From Ligilactobacillus cholophilus (lineage in GTDB: Bacteria; Bacillota; Bacilli; Lactobacillales; Lactobacillaceae): 64,000 nucleotides of DNA. The first letter of the stretch is position 1. Each line of letters begins with the position of its first letter. Made by a program: the position numbers and the translations under genes. Of the stretch, positions 10,391-22,152 are shown piece by piece. The notes under the pieces are model-generated. The model had not been told where the DNA came from and did not search any database. It saw only the letters and a list, made by a program, of their open reading frames with translations. The DNA is taken from assembly GCF_030389495.1 (NCBI RefSeq), contig NZ_CP127832.1:1054001-1118000 (forward strand). The letters run 5' to 3'.

Positions 10391-10430
10391 TAATAAAAAA
10401 GGCTATGCATTTGCATAGCCTTTTTTATAA
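10391..10430 (-). terminator. Rho-independent terminator after fusA
   Basis: An 8-bp perfect stem (GGCTATGC / GCATAGCC, four-base loop) is flanked by A- and T-runs. It lies directly after the fusA stop and should end the str operon; by symmetry it could also work in the other direction. Confidence 0.92.
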
Positions 10431-10445
10431 GAGATTATTTAAAAA

Positions 10446-12539
10446 TTATTCTGCGTTTCCGCCGTTTTTCTTAATAATTTCTTCTTGAATTGATTTTGGA
10501 ACTGGTTCGTAGTGATCCATTGTCATTGTAAATGTACCACGACCTTGTGTTGCTGAACGTAATGTTGTTGCGTAACCAAACATTTCAGCTAATGGAACGT
10601 ATGCATTTACAACTTGTGAATTTCCACGAGCTTCCATACCATCTACACGTCCACGACGAGCAGTAACATGTCCCATAACATCACCTAAGTTATCTTCTGG
10701 TGTAACAATTTCAACCTTCATAATTGGTTCAAGAATTACAGCACCAGCTTTAGGAGCAGCATTTCTCAATGCTAATGAAGCAGCAACCTTGAAAGCAGCT
10801 TCTGATGAATCGACTTCGTGGTAACTACCATCATATAACTTAGCTTTAACATCAATTAATGGATAACCAGCAAGAACACCATTTTGCATAGCTTCTTTTA
10901 ATCCTTGTTCAACTGAAGGAATGTATTCACGTGGAACTACACCACCAACAATTGCGTTTTCGAATTCAAAGCCTTTTCCTTCTTCGTTTGGTGTAAATTT
11001 AATCCATACATCACCATATTGACCTTTACCACCTGATTGACGAACAAACTTACCTTGTGATTCAACTTCTTTAGTAAATGTTTCACGGTATGCAACTTGT
11101 GGTTCACCAACTTTAGCTTCAACGTGGAATTCACGTTTCATACGATCAACAATGATGTCTAAGTGCAATTCACCCATACCAGCAATTAATGTTTCACCAG
11201 TTTCTTGGTTTGTTTCAGCCTTGAATGATGGATCTTCTTCAGCAAGTTTTTGTAAAGCAATATCCATCTTGTCTTGGTCTGCTTTTGATTTTGGTTCAAC
11301 AGAAACTTGAATAACTGGATCTGGGAATTCCATTGATTCAAGGATTAATGGACGATCTGGATCTGTTAATGAGTCACCTGTTGTTGTATCTTTCAAACCA
11401 ATTGCAGCAGCGATATCACCTGAGAATACTTCAGGAATTTCGTTACGGTGATTTGAGTGCATTTGTAATAAACGACCTACACGTTCACGTTTGCCTTTTG
11501 TTGCATTAAGTACGTATGAACCAGCTTCTAATGTACCTGTGTAAACACGTAAGTATGTTAAACGACCTACGAATGGGTCTGTAGCAATCTTAAATGCTAA
11601 ACCAGCAAATGGTTTGCTATCATCAGCAATTAAATCAACTTCTTCACCTGTATCTGGATCAGTTGCTTTATATGGTTTAACATCTAATGGAGATGGTAAG
11701 TAATCATTTACACCATCTAACATCATTTGAACACCCTTGTTTTTGAAAGCTGAACCAGCAAATACAGGGAATAAATCTAATGACAATGTTCCACGACGAA
11801 TTGCAGCACGTAATTCATCGTTTGAAATTTCTTCACCGCCAAGATATTTTTCCATGATTTCATCATCAACATCTGCGATTTGTTCAATCATTTCTTCACG
11901 ACGTTTTTCAGCTTCTTCACGGTATTCTTCAGGAATATCAACTGTATCCCATTTTGAACCTAACTTATCTTCATCGTATAAGTCAGCTTTCATATTGATT
12001 AAGTCGATAACACCTTCAAATTCATCTTCAGCACCAATTGGCATTTGAACTGGTAATGGATTTGCTTGTAAACGATCACGAATTGTATCTACTGAGTAAT
12101 CGAAATTAGCACCAATTTTATCCATTTTGTTTACAAATACTATACGAGGAACACCGTATGTAGTTGCTTGACGCCATACATTTTCTGTTTGTGGTTCAAC
12201 ACCAGATTGTGCATCCAAAACAACAACTGCACCATCTAAAACACGTAATGAACGTTCTACTTCGATAGTAAAGTCAACGTGTCCTGGGGTATCGATAATG
12301 TTAATACGGTGATCTTTCCATTGAGCTGTAGTAGCAGCTGATGTAATTGTAATACCACGTTCTTGTTCTTGTTCCATCCAGTCCATTTGTGAAGCACCAT
12401 CATGTGTTTCACCAATTTTATGAATTTTACCTGTATAGTAAAGAATACGTTCTGTAGTAGTAGTTTTACCAGCATCGATGTGAGCAACGATACCAATGTT
12501 ACGTGTTTTTTCCAATGGGAATTCACGTTTATTAGCCAT
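10446..12539 (-). CDS. fusA: Elongation factor G
   Basis: EF-G is the GTPase that drives translocation of tRNA and mRNA on the ribosome and, with RRF, ribosome recycling. The 697-residue protein has the G1 motif [10 protein letters not shown] (residues 19-28), G3 DTPGH, G4 NKMDK, and the later EF-G domains through the C-terminal [18 protein letters not shown] longer frame starts at a TTG that lies inside the GGAAGGAG Shine-Dalgarno; the ATG at 12539 ([14 protein letters not shown]) is preferred. It follows rpsG and ends at a strong terminator. Confidence 0.98.
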   Translation of the reverse strand: MANKREFPLEKTRNIGIVAHIDAGKTTTTERILYYTGKIHKIGETHDGASQMDWMEQEQERGITITSAATTAQWKDHRINIIDTPGHVDFTIEVERSLRVLDGAVVVLDAQSGVEPQTENVWRQATTYGVPRIVFVNKMDKIGANFDYSVDTIRDRLQANPLPVQMPIGAEDEFEGVIDLINMKADLYDEDKLGSKWDTVDIPEEYREEAEKRREEMIEQIADVDDEIMEKYLGGEEISNDELRAAIRRGTLSLDLFPVFAGSAFKNKGVQMMLDGVNDYLPSPLDVKPYKATDPDTGEEVDLIADDSKPFAGLAFKIATDPFVGRLTYLRVYTGTLEAGSYVLNATKGKRERVGRLLQMHSNHRNEIPEVFSGDIAAAIGLKDTTTGDSLTDPDRPLILESMEFPDPVIQVSVEPKSKADQDKMDIALQKLAEEDPSFKAETNQETGETLIAGMGELHLDIIVDRMKREFHVEAKVGEPQVAYRETFTKEVESQGKFVRQSGGKGQYGDVWIKFTPNEEGKGFEFENAIVGGVVPREYIPSVEQGLKEAMQNGVLAGYPLIDVKAKLYDGSYHEVDSSEAAFKVAASLALRNAAPKAGAVILEPIMKVEIVTPEDNLGDVMGHVTARRGRVDGMEARGNSQVVNAYVPLAEMFGYATTLRSATQGRGTFTMTMDHYEPVPKSIQEEIIKKNGGNAE

Positions 12540-12640
12540 GGAAATATTCTCTCCTTCCAAATCTAGTCAAATTATATATTTTTAAAAAAATGACTATTAT
12601 AGGATACAAAATATATCTATAACAGCCATTCAACAAATAA

Positions 12641-13111
12641 TTACCAGCGATAGTGTGCAAATGCACGGTTGGCATCAGCCATCTTATGTGTATCTTCACG
12701 TTTTTTAACAGAAGCACCAGTGTTGTTAGCTGCATCCATAATTTCTTTTGCTAAACGTTCAGACATTGTATGTTCACCACGAAGACGAGCATAGTTTACA
12801 ATCCAACGTAATCCTAATGTACGACGACGATCTGGACGTACTTCGATAGGAACTTGATAGTTAGAACCACCAATACGGCGAGCCTTAACTTCTAATACTG
12901 GCATAACGTTTTCCATTGCTTGTTCAAATACTTCTAATGGATCCTTACCAGTTTTTTCTTTAATCATATCAAATGCTTCGTATAAAATTTTTGAAGCTGT
13001 ACCACGCTTACCATCTAACATAAGGTGGTTAATTAAACTTGTAACCAATTGTGAATGATAAATTGGATCTTCAGGTACTTCGCGTTTTGCAACAGGACCT
13101 TTTCTTGGCAT
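12641..13111 (-). CDS. rpsG: 30S ribosomal protein S7
   Basis: S7 organises the 3' major domain of 16S rRNA and lies near the exit site. The 156-residue product ([20 protein letters not shown]) has the usual length and the conserved [20 protein letters not shown] and [20 protein letters not shown]. It is cotranscribed with rpsL and fusA. Confidence 0.97.
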   Translation of the reverse strand: MPRKGPVAKREVPEDPIYHSQLVTSLINHLMLDGKRGTASKILYEAFDMIKEKTGKDPLEVFEQAMENVMPVLEVKARRIGGSNYQVPIEVRPDRRRTLGLRWIVNYARLRGEHTMSERLAKEIMDAANNTGASVKKREDTHKMADANRAFAHYRW

Positions 13112-13141
13112 ATGTCTTACCTCCTAAATAGTTTTTATAAA

Positions 13142-13558
13142 TTATTTCTTCTTAGGTTTCTTTGCACCATATTTAGAACGACTTTGCATACGGCCTTCTA
13201 CACCAGCTGTATCCAAGGCACCACGAATAACATGGTAACGAACACCAGGTAAGTCTTTTACACGACCACCACGAATTAAAACAACGCTGTGTTCTTGTAA
13301 ATTGTGACCAATACCAGGAATATATGCTGTAACTTCAATCAAGTTTGATAAACGCACACGTGCATATTTACGTAAAGCTGAGTTAGGCTTCTTTGGTGTC
13401 ATTGTACCAACACGAGTTGCAACCCCACGTTTTTGTGGAGCAGGAGCGTTTGTTTGAACTTTCTTGTAACTATTGTACCCAAAGTTTAAAGCTGGGGAAT
13501 TAGATTTTGAACCTTTAGACTTACGACCTTTACGAACTAATTGGTTAATTGTAGGCAT
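13142..13558 (-). CDS. rpsL: 30S ribosomal protein S12
   Basis: S12 controls decoding accuracy and is the target of streptomycin-resistance mutations. The 138-residue product starts [20 protein letters not shown]. The two lysine positions that give streptomycin resistance when changed are wild type ([11 protein letters not shown] and the lysine in [12 protein letters not shown]), so a streptomycin-sensitive S12 is predicted. It is the first gene of the str operon, with its own promoter and a long folded leader. Confidence 0.97.
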   Translation of the reverse strand: MPTINQLVRKGRKSKGSKSNSPALNFGYNSYKKVQTNAPAPQKRGVATRVGTMTPKKPNSALRKYARVRLSNLIEVTAYIPGIGHNLQEHSVVLIRGGRVKDLPGVRYHVIRGALDTAGVEGRMQSRSKYGAKKPKKK

Positions 13559-13710
13559 CTAAAGTTTCCTCCTTCCTTAATTTTCAATTTCTAGTACACA
13601 CATCCAGGAGTTTCTTTTTTAGTTATAAAAAAAATCGCGGATATGAATATTTTGCTAAATGTGCAACCTGCACTAATAAGTAATACCTATTACTTCACTT
13701 AAAAGCACAG
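13559..13710 (-). promoter_or_regulatory. Long structured leader of the rpsL operon
   Basis: The leader of about 150 bases has two adjacent perfect hairpins: GTAAT/ATTAC (13680-13693) and GTGCA/TGCAC (13661-13673). Neither has a T-run after it, so they do not look like terminators. A ribosomal-protein binding site (for S7 or S12) is a possible role, by analogy to str operons in other bacteria; this is inference. Confidence 0.45.
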
Positions 13711-13715
13711 TTTCT

Positions 13716-13744
13716 AATTTATCACAGAGATAAATTCATGTCAA
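13716..13744 (-). promoter_or_regulatory. Promoter of the rpsL-rpsG-fusA operon
   Basis: A consensus TTGACA box, 17-base spacer and TAAATT box point toward rpsL. The position, in the divergent gap between the prepilin peptidase gene and rpsL, fits a strong str operon promoter. Confidence 0.75.
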
Positions 13745-13810
13745 TTGTATTTGAAAAATAATTTAAAATTCTCAGTTTTTTTTCGTATTTAATATTAGGA
13801 GGTGATAATT

Positions 13811-14518
13811 TTGAAATTTCTAATTTTATTTATTTTAGGTACAATTTTAGGTTCTAGTGCAGAGTGTTATGCAATGCGACAAACTAATAATCATTCTTTA
13901 GTTAAACGATCATTTTGTGATAATTGTCATAAAACACTAATGTTGTGGCAGTTAATTCCTATTATTGGATTTATAGTTCAATTCGGACGATGCTATTATT
14001 GTAAACGTCCAATAAATATTCGCAGTACTTTAATTGAATTAATTTTTGGAAGTTACATTGCATTTTTGTTTTTATGCTCTCCTATTTTGATTACTATAAA
14101 ATATTTAGTATTTTTCGGATGGTTGTTGTTTCTTGCACTTGAAGATTTCTATTTAACATCTGTGAATGTTTTTACATTCTTCATTGGCTATTTTGTTATT
14201 TTAATTTTAAATTTTAATACTATAAAGATTAACCTGCTTCTATTCCCATTTGAAAATTTATATTTTTATATTATTTTTATATTACTTTCATACTTTAAAA
14301 AATTAGGATGGGCAGATACTTGGTTATTTATATTAATCGGATGTTATTTTGGATTTTATTTTTTAATATTTACAATCTTTTTCTCTTGTTTGTTTATTTT
14401 AGTTTTTTATATTTTTAACAAAAATAGTGATCAAGAATTTGCTTTTATACCTTGGATTTTACTTGGAATACTATTTTGTTTTATTTTAAATCATATATAT
14501 ATTTATTTTTGGATATAA
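13811..14518 (+). CDS. comC: Prepilin peptidase (ComC/PilD type, A24 family)
   Basis: This membrane aspartic protease would cleave and often methylate the leader of type IV pilin-like proteins, here presumably the ComG competence pseudopilins. The 235-residue protein is very hydrophobic. It has the N-terminal domain with two CxxC pairs (FCDNCHK and CYYCKRP) that binds zinc in relatives, and two candidate catalytic aspartates (ALEDFYLT and GWADTW). The second motif is close to the GxGD of the family but lacks its first glycine spacing (LGWAD). The longest frame starts at a GTG inside the AGGAGGTGAT Shine-Dalgarno; the TTG at 13811 is preferred. It stands alone between rpsL and rpoC, far from any comG genes. 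Confidence 0.85.
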   Translation: MKFLILFILGTILGSSAECYAMRQTNNHSLVKRSFCDNCHKTLMLWQLIPIIGFIVQFGRCYYCKRPINIRSTLIELIFGSYIAFLFLCSPILITIKYLVFFGWLLFLALEDFYLTSVNVFTFFIGYFVILILNFNTIKINLLLFPFENLYFYIIFILLSYFKKLGWADTWLFILIGCYFGFYFLIFTIFFSCLFILVFYIFNKNSDQEFAFIPWILLGILFCFILNHIYIYFWI

Positions 14519-14553
14519 AAAAAAGAATCTGTGAAAATTCACAGATTCTTTTT
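14519..14553. terminator. Bidirectional terminator between comC and rpoC
   Basis: A 14-bp inverted repeat (AAAAGAATCTGTGA / TCACAGATTCTTTT with loop AAAT) lies between the convergent ends of comC and rpoC, with A-runs and T-runs on both sides. It can serve both genes. Confidence 0.92.
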
Positions 14554-14558
14554 AAATG

Positions 14559-17500
14559 CTATTTTTTAGGTGGCAATTGTTTATTTTCTTCCACATTTAG
14601 TTGTTTTGCAACTTCAGAAATTGAATATACATTGTCAGTTGCAAGTCCTGTTTCTTCAGGCACAATGTCATGATATTTCTTCATACCTGTACCAGCAGGA
14701 ATTGTCTTACCAATAATAACATTTTCTTTCAAACCAATTAATGGATCATTCTTACCACGAATTGCTGCATCTGTTAAGACACGAGTTGTTTCTTGGAATG
14801 AAGCAGCTGATAAGAAACTATTTGTTTCCAAAGCAGCTTTTGTAATTCCAAGTAATACAGGTCTTGATGTTGCGGGTACTTTACCTTTAACAAGAGTTTC
14901 AACATTTCGATCTGTAAATTCGCTAATATCCATTAATGTTCCAGGTAGCATTGATGTATCTCCTGGATCCATAATACGTACCTTTTGTAACATTTGACGA
15001 GTCATGATTTCAACGTGTTTATCTGAAATATCTACCCCTTGCATACGGTAAACTTTTTGAATTTCATGCAAGATATAATTTTCTGTAGATAATACATCAC
15101 GTACTTTGATTAATTCTTTTGGATCAATTGAACCTGTTGTCAATGGATCTCCACGGTGAATTAAATCGCCTTCTTTAACTCTAAGTACTGATGTAAATGG
15201 TAAGTCGTATGTTCTAGTGTCTGTTTCACCTTTAACAGTTACAACTTTTGTTCTTTCAGCTGGATTTTCTTCAACTGTGTCAATTACACCAGTTACTTCT
15301 GTGATGTATGCACGACCCTTAGGATTACGTGCTTCAAATAATTCTTGTACACGAGGAAGACCTTGAGTGATATCTCCATCACCAGCAACCCCACCTTGGT
15401 GGAAGTTACGCATTGTCAATTGTGTACCTGGTTCACCAATTGATTGAGCAGCAACAGTACCTACAGCTTCACCAACTTCAACTACATCTCCTGTAGCTAA
15501 GTTACGTCCATAACAACGTACACATACACCATGACGTGTATTACATGTGAATGCTGAACGAATTGTTACTTTTTCTACACCAGCTTTTACAACTTTTGTA
15601 GCCAATTCTTCATCAACTAATGTATTTGCTGGAACAATTTCTTCTCCAGTTTCAGGATCAAAAATTGCTTTCATTGTGTATCGACCTAAAATACGATCGT
15701 ATAATGGTTCGATCATTTCATTGCCTTCTTTAATAGCATAAACATCTAAACCACGATCAGTACCACAATCTTCTTCACGAACAATAACATCTTGTGCAAC
15801 ATCAACTAAACGACGAGTCAAGTAACCTGAGTTAGCTGTCTTAAGCGCTGTATCCGTCATACCTTTACGAGCACCGTGAGATGAAATAAACATTTCCAAA
15901 ACAGATAAACCTTCACGGAAGTTTGAAATAACAGGTAATTCCATTGTTTTACCGTTAGGAGCTGCCATTAATCCACGCATACCTGACAATTGTGTAAAGT
16001 TAGAGATGTTACCACGAGCACCTGAATCACTCATCATTTGAATTGGGTTTGAAGGATCCATATTTTCAACCAATTTCTTTTGGATATCATCTTTTGCTTT
16101 GTTCCAGATAGCAATAACTCGGTTATAACGTTCATCTTCAGTAATTAAACCACGACGGAATTGTTTCTTAACTATATCAACATTCTTACGTGCTTCTGCA
16201 ATTATTTCAGGCTTTTCATCTAAAACAGTTACATCAGCGATACCAACAGTAAGACCAGATTTAGTTGATTCAAAGTATCCTAAATCTTTCATTCTATCTA
16301 GCAATTCTGAAGCAGCTGTAACTTTATATTCTTTATAAACTTGTGCAATGATATCTGATAAGAATCCTGACTTAAATGGCCCAATTAATGGTTTATCTTT
16401 TAAGAATTCATGGATATCTTGTCCTGGTTCCAAGAAGTACTTATCAGGAATATTACCTTGTAAGTTTTCTTCTGTTGGTTCATTCAAGTATACAAAATCA
16501 TCAGGTAAAATTTCGTTAAAAATTGCTTTACCAACTGTTGTTACCAAAATACGTTCTTTTTGCCAATCAGTAAATGGTTTGCCTTTCTTAGCTAGTCCAG
16601 AAGTTTGTAAACCAATTCTTGTGTGCAAATGAACATAATTATTTTGATATGCAGTCAATGCTTCATTCACATCTTTAAAGATCATGCCTTCGCCTTCACG
16701 ATCTTTTTCTTCAAGAGTGATGTAGTAGTTACCGATAGTCATATCTTGTGATGGTGAGATAATTGGTTTTCCATCTTTAGGTGCCAAAATATGGTGAGCA
16801 GCAAGCATTAATAGTCGAGCTTCTGCTTGAGCTTCATCAGATAATGGTACGTGAATAGCCATTTGGTCACCATCAAAATCGGCATTATAAGCTTCACAAG
16901 CTAATGGGTGTAAACGCATTGCTTTACCATCAACTAAAACAGGTTCAAATGCTTGAATACCTAATCTGTGAAGTGTAGGTGCACGGTTAAGAAGTACTGG
17001 ATGTCCCTTAATTACATCATCTAATACATCCCAAATGTCTTCATCACGACGATCAATCTTACGTTTAGCATTCTTAATATTTGATGCCATATCACGCTTT
17101 ACTAACTCTCTCATCATGAATGGCTTAAATAATTCTAAAGCCATTTCATGAGGAATACCCATTTGAGTTAATTTCAACTTAGGACCTACATCAATAACTG
17201 AACGTCCAGAGTAATCAACACGTTTACCAAGAAGATTTTGACGGAAACGACCTTGCTTACCTTTCAACATATGTGAAAGTGATTTCAATGGACGGTTACC
17301 TGGTCCAGTTACTGGACGACCACGACGACCATTGTCAATCAATGCGTCAACAGCTTCTTGAAGCATACGTTTTTCATTTTGAACGATAATACCAGGTGCA
17401 TTTAAATCTAATAAACGTTTCAAACGATTATTACGATTAATTACACGACGATATAAGTCGTTCAAATCTGATGTTGCAAAACGTCCACCTTCTAATTGAA

Positions 17501-18227
17501 CCATTGGACGTAAATCAGGTGGGATTACTGGAATAGCATCCATTACCATCCAGTCAGGTTCATTACCTGAATCAAGGAATGCTTCCAAAATGTCTAACCG
17601 ACGAACAGCACGTGTACGTTTTTGACCTGTAGCATCCTTTAATTCTTCTTTTAGTTCATCACATTCTTTTTGTAAATCAACATCACGCAACAATGTACGA
17701 ATAGCTTCTGCACCCATTCCTGCTTGGAATGAATCAAAACCATATTCGTCAACCTTATCACGATATTCCGCTTCAGTTAAAAGTTGTTTCTTTTCAAGTG
17801 GTGTATTACCTGGATCAGTAACAACATATGAAGCAAAGTAGATGATTTCTTCAAGAGCTCGTGGACTCATGTCAAGAACTAATCCCATACGACTTGGAAT
17901 ACCCTTGAAATACCAAATATGTGTTACTGGAGCAGCCAATTCAATATGTCCCATACGTTCACGACGTACTTTTGCTTGAGTAACCTCTACTCCACATCGA
18001 TCACAAACTACGCCCTTATAGCGAATACGTTTGTATTTACCACAAGCACATTCCCAGTCTTTTGTAGGTCCGAAAATTCGTTCATCAAAAAGACCATCTT
18101 TTTCAGGCTTTAAAGTACGATAGTTAATTGTTTCAGGCTTCTTAACTTCACCATATGACCAACTACGGATCTTATCTGATGAAGCTAATCCAATCTGCAT
18201 GCTATCGAATTTATTGACATCGATCAA
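14559..18227 (-). CDS. rpoC: DNA-directed RNA polymerase subunit beta'
   Basis: The beta' subunit carries the catalytic magnesium of RNA polymerase. The 1222-residue protein has the first zinc-binding cluster ([19 protein letters not shown]), the absolutely conserved active-site motif [13 protein letters not shown], the bridge-helix region and the second zinc-binding set ([13 protein letters not shown]). The start is TTG ([16 protein letters not shown]) after GGGAGG, eight bases away. It follows rpoB with a 39-base gap and ends at the shared terminator. Confidence 0.98.
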   Translation of the reverse strand: MIDVNKFDSMQIGLASSDKIRSWSYGEVKKPETINYRTLKPEKDGLFDERIFGPTKDWECACGKYKRIRYKGVVCDRCGVEVTQAKVRRERMGHIELAAPVTHIWYFKGIPSRMGLVLDMSPRALEEIIYFASYVVTDPGNTPLEKKQLLTEAEYRDKVDEYGFDSFQAGMGAEAIRTLLRDVDLQKECDELKEELKDATGQKRTRAVRRLDILEAFLDSGNEPDWMVMDAIPVIPPDLRPMVQLEGGRFATSDLNDLYRRVINRNNRLKRLLDLNAPGIIVQNEKRMLQEAVDALIDNGRRGRPVTGPGNRPLKSLSHMLKGKQGRFRQNLLGKRVDYSGRSVIDVGPKLKLTQMGIPHEMALELFKPFMMRELVKRDMASNIKNAKRKIDRRDEDIWDVLDDVIKGHPVLLNRAPTLHRLGIQAFEPVLVDGKAMRLHPLACEAYNADFDGDQMAIHVPLSDEAQAEARLLMLAAHHILAPKDGKPIISPSQDMTIGNYYITLEEKDREGEGMIFKDVNEALTAYQNNYVHLHTRIGLQTSGLAKKGKPFTDWQKERILVTTVGKAIFNEILPDDFVYLNEPTEENLQGNIPDKYFLEPGQDIHEFLKDKPLIGPFKSGFLSDIIAQVYKEYKVTAASELLDRMKDLGYFESTKSGLTVGIADVTVLDEKPEIIAEARKNVDIVKKQFRRGLITEDERYNRVIAIWNKAKDDIQKKLVENMDPSNPIQMMSDSGARGNISNFTQLSGMRGLMAAPNGKTMELPVISNFREGLSVLEMFISSHGARKGMTDTALKTANSGYLTRRLVDVAQDVIVREEDCGTDRGLDVYAIKEGNEMIEPLYDRILGRYTMKAIFDPETGEEIVPANTLVDEELATKVVKAGVEKVTIRSAFTCNTRHGVCVRCYGRNLATGDVVEVGEAVGTVAAQSIGEPGTQLTMRNFHQGGVAGDGDITQGLPRVQELFEARNPKGRAYITEVTGVIDTVEENPAERTKVVTVKGETDTRTYDLPFTSVLRVKEGDLIHRGDPLTTGSIDPKELIKVRDVLSTENYILHEIQKVYRMQGVDISDKHVEIMTRQMLQKVRIMDPGDTSMLPGTLMDISEFTDRNVETLVKGKVPATSRPVLLGITKAALETNSFLSAASFQETTRVLTDAAIRGKNDPLIGLKENVIIGKTIPAGTGMKKYHDIVPEETGLATDNVYSISEVAKQLNVEENKQLPPKK

Positions 18228-18266
18228 AGGACCGACCTCCCTTTCATTATTATTGGCTTAATTTAA

Positions 18267-21200
18267 TTACTTGTCACCGTTCTCTTCTGTATCTGGATTA
18301 CGGTCTTCTTCTTCTTTCATCACAGTTTGAGCTTGTTTATTTTCTGCTTGTTCTTTTGCTTGTTTTACAGCATCAATGTCGATTACAGTATCGCTTTCAT
18401 CTTCATCAATGTCACGTAATTCAATTTCTTTCTTATCATCATCAAGAACTTTCATATCCAAACCAAGTGCTTGTAATTCTTTTACAAGAACACGGAATGA
18501 TTCTGGAACACCTGGTTGAGGGATTGGTTCACCCTTAACGATTGCTTCATATGTCTTCACACGACCTACAACGTCATCTGACTTGTATGTCAAGATTTCT
18601 TGAAGTGTATATGCAGCACCATAAGCTTCAAGAGCCCAAACTTCCATTTCACCAAAACGTTGTCCACCAAATTGAGCTTTACCACCTAATGGTTGTTGTG
18701 TAACTAGTGAGTATGGTCCGATTGAACGTGAGTGAATCTTGTCATCAACCATGTGTGCAAGTTTCATATAGTACATAACACCGACTGCAATACGATTATC
18801 AAATGGTTCACCTGTACGTCCATCATATAAGATACTCTTACCATCACCTGGCAAACCAGCTTCTTTAAATGCATCCCAAATATCTTCATCACGTGCACCA
18901 TCAAAAACAGGTGTTGCAACATGGATACCTAATTTACGAGCTGCCATACCTAAGTGCAAGTCTAATACTTGTCCAATGTTCATACGTGAAGGAACACCCA
19001 TAGGAGATAACATAATATCAATTGGTGTACCATCAGGCATAAATGGCATATCTTCTTCAGGAATTACGACTGAAACAGTACCTTTGTTACCGTGACGTCC
19101 AGCCATTTTATCCCCAACTTGTAATTTACGTTTTTGAGCAATAAATACACGTACCATTTGGTTAACACCTGGTGCTAATTCATCGCCAGCTTCTCGTGTA
19201 TAAACTTTTACTTCACGGACAATTCCGCCACCACCGTGAGGTACACGTAATGATGTATCACGAACTTCACGTGCCTTTTCACCAAAGATGGCATGTAATA
19301 GTCTTTCTTCAGCAGATAATTCTGTAACACCCTTTGGAGTTACTTTACCAACTAAAATATCACCATCATGAACTTCAGCACCAACACGTACAATTCCAAA
19401 TTCGTCAAGATCTTTCAATGCATCTTCACCAACATTAGGAATTTCACGTGTAATCTCTTCTGGTCCTAACTTAGTATCACGTGCTTCTGATTCATGAGCT
19501 TCAATATGGATTGAAGTATATACATCTTCTTTAACTAATCTTTCGTTAATTGCAATAGCATCTTCGAAGTTATATCCATCCCAAGTCATGAATGCAATAA
19601 GAGGATTTTGACCTAAAGCCAATTCACCTTGTTCCATAGCTGGTCCATCAGCTAATACTTCATCTGCTTTAACATGTTCACCTACACGAACAATTGGTGT
19701 TTGGTTATAGTTCTTCCCACTGTTTGAACGGTGGAATTTCATTAATTTGTATTTATCTAAAGTTCTATCTTCACGACGTACACGTACTTCTGTTGCATCT
19801 ACATATTCTACTTTACCATCATGTTCGCAGATTAATGCATCACCAGAGTCATGAGCTGCTTTGTATTCAATACCTGTACCTACTAATGGAGCATGTGGGC
19901 GAATCAAAGGAACAGCTTGACGTTGCATGTTAGCACCCATTAAAGCACGGTTTGAGTCATCATTTTCCAAGAAAGGAATACATGCCGTTGCTACAGCAAC
20001 TACTTGCTTAGGTGAAACATCCATATAGTCAACTTTATCAATTGAAACTTCAATATTATCATCCTTGTGACGAGCCATAACTACATCATCAACAAATGAT
20101 CCGTCATCATTTAATGGCGAATTAGCTTGTGCTACAACATAGTTATCTTCTTCGTCAGCAGCAAGATAATCGATCTTATCAGTTACTTTATGTGTTTCCC
20201 ATGATACACGACGATATGGAGTTTCAATAAATCCATATTTATTTACACGTGCATATGATGATAAGTTGTTAATCAATCCAATGTTAGGTCCTTCAGGTGT
20301 TTCAATTGGACACATACGACCATAGTGTGTATAGTGAACGTCACGAACTTCATATCCAGCACGATCACGTGTTAAACCACCTGGTCCCAATGCTGAAAGA
20401 CGACGTTTATGTTCCAAACTACCTAATGGGTTTGTTTGATCCATGAATTGTGATAATTGAGAACTACCAAAGAATTCCTTAATTGAAGCAACTACAGGTC
20501 TAATATTAATCAATTGTTGTGGTGTTACAGTTGAAGTGTCTTGAATTGACATTCTTTCTCTTACAACACGTTCCATTCGTGCCAAACCAATTCGGAATTG
20601 ATTTTGTAACAATTCACCAACTGAACGAATACGACGATTTCCTAAGTGATCAATATCATCTGTTGAACCGTATCCTTCTTGTAAATTAAAGAAATAATTC
20701 ATAGATGCAATAATATCGGCAGGTGTAATATGTTTATATTTCAAATCAATATTTCCATTACCGATCATATTAATTACACGTTCTGGATCCTTTTGTGAGT
20801 ACACTTTAATTACTTGAAGTGTCATTGGATCTTGAACAACACCTTCTTCAGATGGTTGATATGTTACTGTCTTAAAGTCATCACGATCTAAGTATGGAGC
20901 TAATTTGTCCATTACTTTCTTATCAATAACTTCATCTTTGTTAACAATGATCTCACCTGTATCTGGATCAGCTAATGTTTCTGCTACAGTAGCATTTAAC
21001 AAACGAGTTTTTAGGCTTAATTTCTTATTGATCTTATAACGTCCTACAGGTGCTAAATCATAACGCTTTGGATCAAAGAAACGAGCAGTTAATAAGCTAC
21101 GTGAAGAATCTGCAGTCTTTGGTTCACCTGGACGAAGACGTTCATAAATATCTTTCAAAGATTCTTCAACACGTGAATCTTCAGTATTTTTATGTACATC

Positions 21201-21869
21201 TTTTTCTAATGTAAGCATTAATGAATCTGTTTCACCCATCATATCAATGATTTCTGAATCAGAACCATATCCTAAAGCACGAATTAATTCTGTCATTGGA
21301 ATTTTACGTGTTCTATCAATACGAACATATGAAACATTCTTTGAATCTGTTTCATATTCTAACCATGCTCCACGGTTAGGAATTACAGTTGTACCATAGA
21401 TATTCCGACCATTTTTATCTAATTCTGAAGAGTAGTATACTCCTGGTGAACGAACAAGTTGAGAAACAATAACCCGTTCTGCCCCGTTGATAATAAATGT
21501 TCCTTGTTTAGTCATTAATGGAAAATCGCCAAAGAATACATCTTGGGATTTAATTTCGCCAGTTTCATGATTTGTTAAACGTAATGTTACGTGCAATGGT
21601 GCAGAGTAGTTTGCATCATGTTCACGGGCTTCATCAACTGTATATTTAGGTTCTAACAATTGATAATCGACAAACTCTAAAGATAATGTGCCAGCAAAAT
21701 CATCAATTGGCATAATATCTTCAAACATTTCTCGAAGTCCTTCATCTAAGAACCAATTGTAGGAGTCTGTTTGAATCTCGATCAAATTAGGTAAATCAAG
21801 CACTTCTTTGATACGAGAATAACTTCTACGTACACGGTGTTTACCGTATTTTACTAAGTGTCCTGCCAA
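18267..21869 (-). CDS. rpoB: DNA-directed RNA polymerase subunit beta
   Basis: The beta subunit forms half of the RNA polymerase active-site cleft. The product is 1200 residues from the TTG at 21869 ([17 protein letters not shown]). The longer frame from an ATG at 21902 reads through the GGAGAGGTG Shine-Dalgarno and is rejected. The rifampicin region ([19 protein letters not shown] then [11 protein letters not shown]) keeps the residues seen in sensitive strains. The C-terminus is acidic with glutamine and glutamate, as in other lactobacilli. It has its own promoter and folded leader downstream of clpC. Confidence 0.98.
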   Translation of the reverse strand: MAGHLVKYGKHRVRRSYSRIKEVLDLPNLIEIQTDSYNWFLDEGLREMFEDIMPIDDFAGTLSLEFVDYQLLEPKYTVDEAREHDANYSAPLHVTLRLTNHETGEIKSQDVFFGDFPLMTKQGTFIINGAERVIVSQLVRSPGVYYSSELDKNGRNIYGTTVIPNRGAWLEYETDSKNVSYVRIDRTRKIPMTELIRALGYGSDSEIIDMMGETDSLMLTLEKDVHKNTEDSRVEESLKDIYERLRPGEPKTADSSRSLLTARFFDPKRYDLAPVGRYKINKKLSLKTRLLNATVAETLADPDTGEIIVNKDEVIDKKVMDKLAPYLDRDDFKTVTYQPSEEGVVQDPMTLQVIKVYSQKDPERVINMIGNGNIDLKYKHITPADIIASMNYFFNLQEGYGSTDDIDHLGNRRIRSVGELLQNQFRIGLARMERVVRERMSIQDTSTVTPQQLINIRPVVASIKEFFGSSQLSQFMDQTNPLGSLEHKRRLSALGPGGLTRDRAGYEVRDVHYTHYGRMCPIETPEGPNIGLINNLSSYARVNKYGFIETPYRRVSWETHKVTDKIDYLAADEEDNYVVAQANSPLNDDGSFVDDVVMARHKDDNIEVSIDKVDYMDVSPKQVVAVATACIPFLENDDSNRALMGANMQRQAVPLIRPHAPLVGTGIEYKAAHDSGDALICEHDGKVEYVDATEVRVRREDRTLDKYKLMKFHRSNSGKNYNQTPIVRVGEHVKADEVLADGPAMEQGELALGQNPLIAFMTWDGYNFEDAIAINERLVKEDVYTSIHIEAHESEARDTKLGPEEITREIPNVGEDALKDLDEFGIVRVGAEVHDGDILVGKVTPKGVTELSAEERLLHAIFGEKAREVRDTSLRVPHGGGGIVREVKVYTREAGDELAPGVNQMVRVFIAQKRKLQVGDKMAGRHGNKGTVSVVIPEEDMPFMPDGTPIDIMLSPMGVPSRMNIGQVLDLHLGMAARKLGIHVATPVFDGARDEDIWDAFKEAGLPGDGKSILYDGRTGEPFDNRIAVGVMYYMKLAHMVDDKIHSRSIGPYSLVTQQPLGGKAQFGGQRFGEMEVWALEAYGAAYTLQEILTYKSDDVVGRVKTYEAIVKGEPIPQPGVPESFRVLVKELQALGLDMKVLDDDKKEIELRDIDEDESDTVIDIDAVKQAKEQAENKQAQTVMKEEEDRNPDTEENGDK

Positions 21870-21899
21870 GTTTTTCACCTCTCCAAAAATTTTGTAAAT

Positions 21900-22062
21900 C
21901 ATTATGTTACAATTTGTTTACAATTAGGTTAAATAGTGTATTTTTACTGTTTTTTGGCAAAAAAAAACCAAAAACAGATTCGTCGAACGTTTCAAACTAC
22001 ACTATTTTTGTTTCACCTACTGATATGGACAATATATCATATCAGATATTTGACTTACAATT
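21900..22062 (-). ncRNA. Lacto-rpoB-type leader RNA
   Basis: The rpoB leader folds into a long-range structure. A 10-bp outer stem pairs 21998-22007 with 21931-21940 (AAATAGTGTA / TACACTATTT). It encloses an inner stem of CTG-T-run-GG with CC-A-run-CAG (21947-21957 / 21968-21977) and a further arm. Upstream is a separate perfect 8-bp hairpin CTGATATG/CATATCAG (22020-22045). Position and form fit the Lacto-rpoB RNA motif known upstream of rpoB in lactic acid bacteria; the match to that family is from memory and not scored. Confidence 0.65.
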
Positions 22063-22072
22063 ATACTCTTAC

Positions 22073-22101
22073 ATGATATATAATTTTACCGATTTTGTCA
22101 A
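22073..22101 (-). promoter_or_regulatory. rpoB promoter
   Basis: A consensus TTGACA box, 17-base spacer and TATCAT box lie directly after the clpC terminator and upstream of the folded rpoB leader. The arrangement separates rpoBC from the ctsR-clpC operon. Confidence 0.75.
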
Positions 22102-22104
22102 TAC

Positions 22105-22151
22105 AAAAAAGCATCTTATAGCTGCATAATTACAACTTTAAGATGCTTTTA
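22105..22151 (-). terminator. Terminator after clpC
   Basis: A 12-bp stem (AAAAGCATCTTA / TAAGATGCTTTT) with a long loop that can form an inner AGTTG/CAGCT stem lies just after the clpC stop and ends in a T-run on the minus strand. Confidence 0.85.
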
Positions 22152-22152
22152 T

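Noticed and set aside
21870-21902. Eleven-codon N-terminal extension of RpoB from an ATG
   Set aside because: The extension contains the Shine-Dalgarno of the conserved TTG start.
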